A stretch of DNA of 64,000 bases from Theristus sp. LFF4_11. Taxonomy: Eukaryota; Nematoda; Chromadorea; Monhysterida; Xyalidae. The first letter of the stretch is position 1. Each line of letters opens with the position of its first letter. The notes under the pieces are model-generated. The model worked only from the letters and a program-made list of their open reading frames with translations. It was not told the DNA's origin and did not search any database. The stretch lies in contig JASANC010000209.1 in NCBI GenBank assembly GCA_030248135.1, positions 62,001 through 126,000 of the forward strand, read 5' to 3'. Positions 56,401-64,000 of this stretch are shown here, in pieces. Both the position numbers and the translations under genes were made by a program.

Positions 56401-59400
56401 AGATTGCTCCCACCAGATAGCACACCAGACCCGTTGTTCTGCTGTCCACTTAACCATGACGAAACTGCAGAAAACAAACTGAAACACTGTTTTTATTCAA
56501 ACCGCAGAAAAACTTTTCAAAAAAAACAAATTAACAGACAGAGCAACACAGAAAACAAAAAGCAACTGAACAATTCTTTCTGTCGCAGTCGCATGGCTGC
56601 TGACTCGAGTCCGTTGTGAAACATCAGAATTTCGCTCGAGGTGCTCAAATGCAATTCAAGTGTGAGACCTTTCCACTCTGAGCACATGATTTGAACTATC
56701 ACGGGTATCCAAAAAGACCAATTTGTCACCTTCGCAACAGTTTCAAAATTGAATCACGCATCTTGATACTAATTTTTTCTTGCACTCATTTCAGTCAATT
56801 TGTTGATTTTTCGAGCTTTTTAGAAAATCTGCCACAGTGAGCGCTAGGAATTATATATCGAAAAAAAATTTTTGTCAGTAAAATGGCAACACATGTTTTA
56901 TCTGTGCTGAAAATTTCAGCTCATAATATTAAAACACCAGCCAGTGACAGCAGTTTGAAAATGGAACCTTTTTTTGGCCCACCCTGTATTTTTTAAAAAC
57001 ATTTCTTGGAATCAGTTACTATTATGATTCTATTACTGTCTGTCTACCACACTCCGTTTTGAATTATTATGATTTACTCTCTACATACTTCTCAGATCAA
57101 CTGAGTATTGAAATTCCCATGTGATTTTTAATCAACACATACACTTTTCGGATTTCACTCGGAAAGTTTCGAACATTTCGGATATATGCACACACAATGA
57201 ATGCACCCTAAAGCTGCTGCTTATTGGGTTACTTTTTACTCGTTTGGATGCCAGACGCAAAGGCAAAAAGCCTATGTGCGTGTGGCTAGAAATGCTCGGA
57301 AAAACTCGTAACGCAAATAAATTCGAATGTTAGAAGTCAATATGATGCGTTCGCGCTTTGTCAACTTTTCGACTGGTTTCTGCTCGCTGTGTATCTCAAG
57401 TTTTTTTTATTGTTGAAATTTACCGTGCTTCAGCCTCAGCATTTGCGTACAATATTTTTATATATCCCTCATGTCGCACTAAAACAGTTGAATTTTGAAT
57501 GGTTTGTTCTGAAAAGCACTCTGTTGTTGTGAATCTGGTTACTTTACATTGTGAAAGCAAAATTTTATGTCACACACGATCAGAAAACTGAGCTTTTTTC
57601 TGCATTTCTTCTATTTATAAATGTGATTTTACTTACAGTCGAACTCTAATTAAAGGGAATCAGCTGAATGGTTGGTGATCACGTGATGCATGCTTTCTGT
57701 GCAAACCAAACTCCGCCCCACAGCAATTTCTGCACAGAACGCATGCATCACGTGACCACCAACGGCTCAGCTGATTCCGTAAAATTTAGAGTCCGACTGT
57801 ATTTGTTTTCTTTTTTCAGACGAAGGTAGCGTTACACCGGTCGCTAGTCCCCGTCTGCACGTTGATTTTCAACAATCGGAGCAAAACAGCTGCGAAGCAA
57901 TTGCTAAAGTTCATCACGTTTCCCAAGAAACCACCACTGGCAAACCGATAGAACAGCCGCACGGACCACCACAAGCGAAACCGAGGAAAAGCAAACCAAA
58001 GCCACCGTCTCCGCCGCCGAAACCACAAAAAGCTGTGGTCAGCAAGCTAATGGCTGAATCAACGAACACGTCCTCATCCGATACGTCAAGGTTACAGTTT
58101 TATGAGCTTTGAAACGTTGATGAAATCTGTTCTCTTTTGGTCTTGCCACAAGGCAAATGCAAGAATGATACATTGTAATCTGTCAAAAACTGTGGCGAAT
58201 TTCAGAACTGAACCAACATCTTGATGTGAAACTTGCAGCAATGAAAGAGCTTGCGTTGCCATTTGCTGTTTCAGCTAAAACGGTCAATTCTATTTATCAC
58301 AGTGTAACAAACAATTGAAATGTTCGATTTTGCATGTGTGACGCGCCTGCGACATCAGTGGTGGTGCTGTGTTATGAGAAAACGCACCCGTTTTGATGCC
58401 CGACCACATTGGTTTTTTTTATGGTTACAAATCTTGACTACAGTATTTTGTTGTCTGTTTTAAAGTTTATTCTTTTATAAACTTCATCTGAACAAAGCTT
58501 GAATAGAGAATAACGGAAGTGCAGACGGAACTCGATGGGTTGATTCACCGTTTTTTGACATAAATCATGTTTTTGCAAGCCTCTGCACAAAAGTTCACGT
58601 GGAGAGAGCTCTGAATTTACGGTTTAACTGTTCAAAATTCCTAGATAATGAGGTTTACAAAGATCCTAAAAAGTTGACATTGTGCACGGTGTTAAAAGCA
58701 GCACACGAGCACACAGTTCGCGAAATTGAACACGCAGAAAAGAAGAATCATGCGCTGCATCATGCACTGCAAAATCGCCTGCACTGCATTCTGCATACAT
58801 CCTGCATTGCAAACTGCCCTTTGCATTTGCATTGAATTTGAAACTGCACGCACTGCATCCTGCACTGCATATTTCAAAAATGGCTAAAGCTGACTGTATT
58901 TTTTAGATATGCAGCGCAGGATGCAGTGCAGTTTTACTTGTGTAGCAGGCGCAGTGCGTGTTTTTCTGCGTGAAGGTTTTAATTGTGCGGTTGGCTTGAC
59001 TGATAGCGTTGACCGTATTAGCTGGAAATTTAACACAACAAGCGGCAACGCAAGTTCTTTGTTGCTGTAAATTTCTTCTCAAAATGTTGTTACTTCGTTT
59101 TGAATACCATTTTTTGGAATAGTTTTTTAAACAATTTTGTTTGATCACCCTATATAACAAGTTAAACATTGCATTACAATCAGAAAAAATGTATTCGTAA
59201 AATAATCTGCGCCACAGAAGTTTTAACTATACATAACCAAATGCAGATGGGTGATGCCGCAACGGAATGCAATGTCGGAAGATCAATATTCGGTTGGATC
59301 TAGTCACTCGAAAGCTGCAACAGACGAGCTGTGCTCGCCACTGGTCGAGCATCCTTTGTCTGGAGGCTTAATCGGGGGATCTGTCATCAGTGATCATCCA

Positions 59401-61063
59401 TCACTTGCGACTGGAACGTTGGTGATTTCTTCTGTTCATTGTCGGTTGAGTGCATATGCGCGTTCTATCACTGATTGGTTGCGATCTAACTCACCGAGAT
59501 TCCGTTACTAATTCTGCTACTAAATTTACCAGTTTTACTATCAATAAATATTAAAAATAAATTTGTGTACAGGTTTTTTTCTTGCAGAGTAGTAGGGATG
59601 GCACGACAAAACCGGTTTTTTCATAAAAAGTAACCGTTTTTTATCCGTTTTACACCAAAAATAAAAAAAAAACGTTTTTTTACCAATAGGAAATCTGAAT
59701 TTTCAGTCGTAGAAACAAATCGAAGTTTTCAGTCGTCAAATCCACCACTCAATTGTGCGGGTAAAGCAACGCTTTCTGATTATTGTTCACAAACCCGACA
59801 AGAACAGATTTAAAACATCGCCAAAATCACTGTTAGTTCTTTCGTTCGTTCGTTCGTTCGTTTGTTCGTTCGTTCGTTCGTTCGTATTGGGATCGTAACT
59901 GATTTGGTCTATCGTGCGAGAAATCCTTTGTGGTAGCTCGTAGTGAAGTCGAATATAAAAAAAAACCACTAAAACCGTTTTACAACTGTCACACTTTAGA
60001 ATCGACGTCGATGCAGAGTCACGAACAACAACAACGACGGACGAAGACCGCGGCGTTGCGTACAGTGCGATGTATTCGGCGCCCACTCGAGAGTCGAGTG
60101 GCTACACGGGCGCTGACGAAATGAGTTCACTGTCGTTGAGTCAGAGGAGCAGTCGACCGATCAGTCCCACAACGTCGACGCTGCCCATGGATAAGCCTGG
60201 TGCGTGCGATGGCTGGCCAGTTGCGCTGCGCTGGTTTTCTTATTCGGTTTTTGCTTGTTTCGGCCAGGTTTGCTGATGTTCTGTGATTGGATGATGGACC
60301 GTTTGACATTGTTTTCATCTCAGTTTCAGACGATTTGCGGTGGCCGTCGTCGTCTCATCAACCACTTTCGGCTGGTGGCGTTTCACGGCCGGAACAAGTG
60401 AATTTCGGTGGCTCGGGGAATTCGATGCCGCAGCAGCAGCCGCAACCGCAGTCGTCAAGCTCATTTGCGCCGGACAAGTATGCTCGTGCACCAGAGCCGC
60501 AATACCCGAGCGCGTTCCGGGAATGCGCAAATGACGACGCTAGGCCACGTTTCTCAAATCAGAGTAACGAACCACCGGAGGCGACGACGGGCAGTGAAAA
60601 AGGTTTGCTGTTTTTAGAAATCATTACCTTACGCTCATTTTGTGCAAATTTGGCGTGACATCTACTGCAAGCATCTGAAGAGTTGAACATTCAAATGTGG
60701 TTTCTGGTTAATTTATTATTTTGCATCATTTGGTGAATATTTTTTATTTTTAAAACTAAAATAACCCAACTTTTGCTTTGCCGCATTTGAAACAACAGAA
60801 CAACAGGAACTAAAAATGAAAAGCTGTTGCCGTTCGCGCTTTTTTTCGATGTAATTCAAGTGAGAAATAATCAGCAGTTATTTGTCCTGGTTTTTTTCAC
60901 ACAAACCGCGTTTGGTGATTTTCCACTACATTCTTGATGATGAACACTACGAATTTGTACGTTGAAAACTAGAGGAGAAGCGCTTCTGTCTGCCTCCGTA
61001 AAACGTAAATTCATTTCTTGTCACTCATTCTTGTCTGCAGACATTTTGCCGTTGGTGCGCTGA
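50431..61063 (+). CDS. PDZ-domain scaffold protein with long disordered tail
   Basis: Eleven exons: 50431-50565, 51266-51420, 53943-54286, 54370-54504, 55306-55486, 55642-55832, 57820-58090, 59247-59417, 60000-60199, 60324-60602 and 61041-61063; 2085 nt, 694 residues, every junction in phase. Residues about 20-97 form one PDZ domain: VGGPPWGLRI is the carboxylate-binding loop, followed by AAQEGLKIGDIVSNVNG. The wording is closest to PDZ domains of the ZASP/PDLIM (muscle Z-disc) class, but no LIM domain lies in the window. The rest is Ser/Thr/Pro/Gln-rich: KPKPPSPPPKP near 450 (SH3-type ligand) and PQQQPQPQ near 625. It ends DILPLVR. A likely cytoskeletal scaffold; specific partners unknown. 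Several introns hold MITEs. The first acceptor of the 55306 exon and the tiny last exon are the weakest calls. Confidence 0.82.
52454..53251. mobile_element. TAGGGTTGG-ended hAT MITE in PDZ-gene intron 2
   Basis: Termini TAGGGTTGG and CCAACCCTA; perfect 8-bp duplication GTGTGTGC (52446-52453, 53252-53259). 798 bp, ends rich in AAAACCGGTTTTTT palindromes. Relatives at about 1210-1555 and 59593-59690. Confidence 0.93.
53732..53880 (+). CDS. Alternative first exon of the PDZ gene (PDZ-less isoform)
   Basis: An ATG opens a 49-codon frame (MGSLAFYYVCNKVFGWLL, then HNEAINTAANRQPT and VRRIPYR) ending at CG-GTAG in phase 2. This is the phase at which the PDZ exon 51266-51420 also ends, so both can join the exon at 53943. 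It cannot follow the PDZ exon in frame, so it looks like a separate start with its own promoter, yielding a protein without PDZ and with a hydrophobic N terminus. Confidence 0.5.
54982..55204. mobile_element. Tc1/mariner MITE in PDZ-gene intron
   Basis: TA at both sides, ends CAGTGGCGGCCAAAAGTTTG and inverse, typical of Tc1-like elements. 223 bp, interior GC-rich hairpin with alternating CGCG. Confidence 0.93.
56079..56986. mobile_element. Tc1/mariner-type element with transposase remnant
   Basis: TA at both sides, ends CAGGGTGAGCCAAAAAAA and a close inverse (CAGGGTGGGCC); inverted repeats exceed 60 bp. A minus-strand frame at 56200-56487 contains MVKWTAEQRVWCAIWW followed by AVTRQFRVKF, the N-terminal helix-turn-helix (DUF4817-type) seen in mariner-like transposases. 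The catalytic domain is gone. 908 bp, in a PDZ-gene intron. Confidence 0.9.
57636..57799. mobile_element. CAGTCGAACTCTAA-family palindromic MITE, copy 3
   Basis: TA at both sides; hairpin of 164 bp with 'atcacgtgatgcatgcttt'. It ends 20 bp before the acceptor of the exon at 57820, so it abuts the polypyrimidine tract. Confidence 0.92.
58091..59246. other. PDZ-gene intron with TGCA-rich palindromic tract
   Basis: 58730-58960 is a dense run of 'ctgcattgca'-type words in both orientations, a decayed hairpin. No other feature found. Confidence 0.4.
59593..59690. mobile_element. Short TAGGGATGG / AAACCGGTTTT remnant
   Basis: Starts TAGGGATGGCACGAC and shows the ACCGTTTTTT palindromes of 52454-53251, but only about 100 bp remain and no target duplication is visible. 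Confidence 0.5.
59837..59885. repeat. TTCG microsatellite
   Basis: About a dozen tandem TTCG units with one TTTG interruption, in a PDZ-gene intron. Confidence 0.95.
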
Positions 61064-62114
61064 TCTTTCTGCGTTTTCAAGGAAAAAACTTTGCGGCTTT
61101 GTAAGTCCCGGCTTAAACTTTTTTGTTTTTTAAATCGTTCCTGAAATAGGAAAGACTAGCAGATAACCCGTGCCTACGGCACGGTTAACTGACAAAATAC
61201 AGTTATTATTTTTGTGGATTTTGGCCTTTTGACCTGTGCCACGTCCCGGACTAAAAACGCACTGGATTATGATTTTGAGCTGCTTCAAGCGAATTTTGTT
61301 CATTTACCATGCAATGATCGTTCATTTTCAAAGCAATTTGTAGCCGTCGATGCTTTATACCTTTTGAAAATCGCAGCATTTTCAGTTTCTTTTTGAAAAC
61401 AGTTTTTTTGTCAACCGTGCTTTTGCTGAATTTATTGCTTTCGATCATAAACTGATTTAGTCACGACAGCACTTGTTACTGTGTGGTTTGGTTAACGCTG
61501 GTTTCAGCATCGATAAAAGCAACAGATTTTTTTGCCGAATTTTCAAAAATTTGCCTGTCATTTTAATCAGAACCTGCTTTTCAATTCAATCTTTGAATAA
61601 TTCAATGTAATAATCTTTGATCAGCAAGCAATACAACCCGTTTAATATAGAAAAAGCAATCTTTTTAATCAGCAACAAACAACTGCCATTCCCATTTGTA
61701 AAATCAATTTTTTTATTAGCTTCTTTATGTCGCTTAATTATCGTATCAGTCTTCTTTGATCAGTTGCATTTCGGTGTCATTCCCGTTTAAAGTATCAAAA
61801 AACAATCTTTTTTAAAAGCGACAATTAACAGCCATTCCAGTTCAAAGTATCAAACATCCATCTTGTTTCATTATCTTTCCGTTCGTCGCTTATCGTGCAA
61901 CTGCTACTACTTCCGTTCAAAACATGAAAAAAACAATGCTGTTTCATCAGCAACAATCAACCGATAGTCCGATCCCCGTTTAAAATATTTAAAAAATTGA
62001 AAAGCAATCTGGTATTAGTCAGTTACATTCCGCTGAAATTCCTGTTCAGTATAACAGAAATCAATCTTCAGGATCATCAACAATCATCCCGTTCAAAATT
62101 GATCTTTTTTTTAA
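61064..62114. other. Downstream region of the PDZ gene
   Basis: AT-rich with loosely repeated 'caatctttttaatcagcaacaa' modules at 61600-62080, a degenerate tandem array. Includes 'cccgtgcctacggcacgg', a short palindrome near 61168. No gene. Confidence 0.4.
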
Positions 62115-62345
62115 TTACGCGCGCCGGTTCCGGAAACCCGAAGGTACCAAACTCCGGCGGAGACGGGCAATTACTGCCCCGAGCCCAATTTTACCCTCGG
62201 CTCAGGAGGGAATAGACCATCAGATGTTTGTTGGTCACTCTAATTTTCCACGAGTATGTCTTGTCCACAGCGAGGTTCGAACCGGGTACCTACAGAACTG
62301 TAGGCCGAAGTTCTACCGCTACGCCATGATCGATTGGACCGTTCC
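62115..62345 (-). mobile_element. tRNA-derived SINE
   Basis: Read on the minus strand, an A-box-like TGGCGTAGCGGTAGAAC is followed about 35 bases on by a perfect B box GGTTCGAACC, then a unique body and an A-rich tail. The anticodon-arm region has collapsed to a palindrome (CCTACAGTTCTGTAGG), so it is not a functional tRNA. Confidence 0.8.
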
Positions 62346-63744
62346 ACTGATTCGCTATCGATCATGGCCACGTCTTTGTTGATGCTGCAATCTTTTTGCA
62401 GTGGAACCTATTTAGCCTATTTGTTTATCAACAATCCATGCTCGTTAGTAATTCGATTGATGTAGATATGATGGCAAACAGCAGCAGCAGCCAAATCAAA
62501 GTTGTCGATCATAACCTAATATTTTATTGTATGGGAATTATGATGATTTTTTGACTTTTCACAGAACAGAGATTGAAAAACAGTTCACATGAACCATGAA
62601 TAAAAACTGGAGTGAAGCTACAGATGATCTATATATAGCAAAAAGCTGCGGACAAACAATCAAACAAACTTTCTTACTATCTTAGTATTATAGATTTCGA
62701 AAATCTGGCGACAACATTTAAGAAAAAATAGGAAGAAAACGCGTCTTTTTAGTCCGTGTTCTGCACAGCAAATAGGGTTGGTGAAAAATGTGGGAATAAA
62801 AAACGACGCAAAAATTTTATATGCTCAAAATCGCTACAAACACACAACTTTTGAAGCATCGTTTGAGGCAAAAAGAAGAAAGTCTTTGCTTTGGATATGA
62901 CGTCTGTGTGCAGGAGATTGAGTTTGGAGTTAGGACTTTTAAAGGTGGCACTGTTGCACTCTTACATTATTTCACACACTGATTTTTTCAAAGAGCTGTT
63001 CTGTTTCGCCACCGGTTGTTGCGAGTTTTCGCGACTCTCTGTTTCAGCAGACAACACAGCAAGCAACTGAGTGGAATTAATGCTGTTTGTTACGTGTAGT
63101 TCGTCGCGTGTCCTTTTGGTAATGGAGGCTTTTTGTCTTTTTGACTTTCTCTGTATGTTGTGCTGATATGACGCTGACCCTGTTGTCCGTCACACCACGA
63201 CCACCCCTTAAAACGATGTTTTACATTGCCCCGTTCAGCGTCACTTCTGCGCTCTGATTACGTGTCTGCTAACCTCCTCTGTGAGTCGCCTCGGCGCGTC
63301 TCGTTAGTCGCAAATGCGTTTCCACATGTTTTTGCAACGAAGGAACCTTTAGTTTTGTTTTCTGAGATTCCTGATTTGCTGAATGTGGGTTTCAGGACAA
63401 TCAACTTTAGCGTGTTTCGTTTTGATCGGTTCAAGTTTAAAAGCATGAAAAGTGGTCGAAAAGTTCGGTTTAAATATTTAGGCTTTGAATAGCACGCGAG
63501 AAATGCTCCAACTCCTGCTCCGTGTCCTGTCCCGCCACTTGTCTCGTGTCATGTCCCGTCCCGAACAAAATTGCTCAAAATGCCGAATAACTAACCGGTG
63601 ATTTTTCTGGTAGCATTTTCCAATCGATTTTAGCAATTTTAGCATTTGCAATTTTTTAACACGTGGCTGGACAGGACATGACGCGGGACAGGACACGAGA
63701 CACGAGATGGGACATATTTTTTGCGTGTACCACCAATTCGTGTA
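62346..63744. other. Unassigned spacer
   Basis: No exon, RNA or delimited repeat could be supported. A short inverted pair of 'gtcctgtcccgcca'/'tggacaggacatgacgcggg' motifs occurs at 63515-63715. Confidence 0.35.
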
Positions 63745-64000
63745 CCGTATTACCTCTAATAAACCCCCATGGGGGTTTATTTCTTCAGCGACTTCTGGGG
63801 GTGGGGGTTTATTTTTGGGGGGGGGCTTTATTTTTGGGGGGGGGGTTTATTTGGAAACCATTTTTAGGGGTGGGCAAAATGGCAAAAATACCTTCCATGG
63901 CAGGAAGGAAGTCGCAGAAACTTCTACTCTACATAGAAATTTCCTTTTACAACAGCCTTTTGTGATGAAATTACCATTAACTCATCCATTTGGGGCCTTT
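63745..64000. mobile_element. TA-flanked MITE, CCGTATTA family, copy 3 (cut by window end)
   Basis: Starts after TA with CCGTATTACCTCTA and is nearly identical to 39595 onward, including the core. The right end lies beyond the window. Confidence 0.9.

Noticed and set aside
62270..62340. Functional tRNA gene
   Set aside because: The B box is perfect, but the anticodon arm is a palindrome and there is no acceptor-stem pairing; the A-rich tail indicates a SINE.
1..64000. CRISPR arrays, operons, phage or bacterial mobile elements
   Set aside because: No spaced direct repeats, ribosome-binding sites or long intronless genes; the window is nuclear animal DNA.

Overview
The window is animal nuclear DNA: split genes with canonical introns, single-copy housekeeping genes, and a very high load of small DNA transposons. 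No bacterial features, CRISPR array or complete tRNA gene were seen. An invertebrate is certain in my view and a nematode is my best guess, from the style of the palindromic repeats (arms studded with short 'acggta'/'taccgta' motifs, as in rhabditid foldbacks) and the compact genes. The nematode assignment is inference only.

Genic parts. (1) 1759-4132 minus: a complete nine-exon F-actin capping protein alpha subunit gene. (2) 12224-12379 plus: the last exon of a possible single-pass membrane protein. (3) 13568-16470 plus: a nine-exon gene for an unrecognised secreted protein of about 438 residues. (4) A minus-strand housekeeping cluster: AP-3 complex sigma subunit (17136-19770), glucose-6-phosphate dehydrogenase (21492-27072, 13 exons) and prefoldin subunit 4 (27705-28270). 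(5) 50431-61063 plus: a PDZ-domain protein with a long disordered tail (11 exons plus an alternative first exon). Phase bookkeeping closes exactly for every one of the multi-exon models: total coding lengths of 879, 588, 1608, 411, 1317 and 2085 nt are all multiples of three.

Repeat parts. Three blocks (about 4.2-11 kb, 28.5-39 kb, 39.6-50.1 kb) are almost solid transposon. By aligning target-site duplications (TSDs) by eye I could delimit more than thirty elements. Most generate 8-bp TSDs (hAT superfamily) and are non-autonomous; several families carry long G and C runs. Others have TA TSDs (Tc1/mariner type). There are also a foldback element with a 9-bp TSD (Mutator-like size), a 2.6-kb hairpin, a 5'-truncated LINE with a 64-bp TSD, a tRNA-derived SINE, and two defective hAT copies that still carry the C-terminal part of a transposase.

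The outstanding structure is the stratified nesting: at 30-35.4 kb, elements sit inside elements to four levels with every TSD intact, so the order of events can be read directly. A second nest at 4292-9505 lies about 160 bp upstream of the capping-protein start codon. The genes themselves do not form one pathway; the clustered minus-strand genes are unrelated housekeeping functions.
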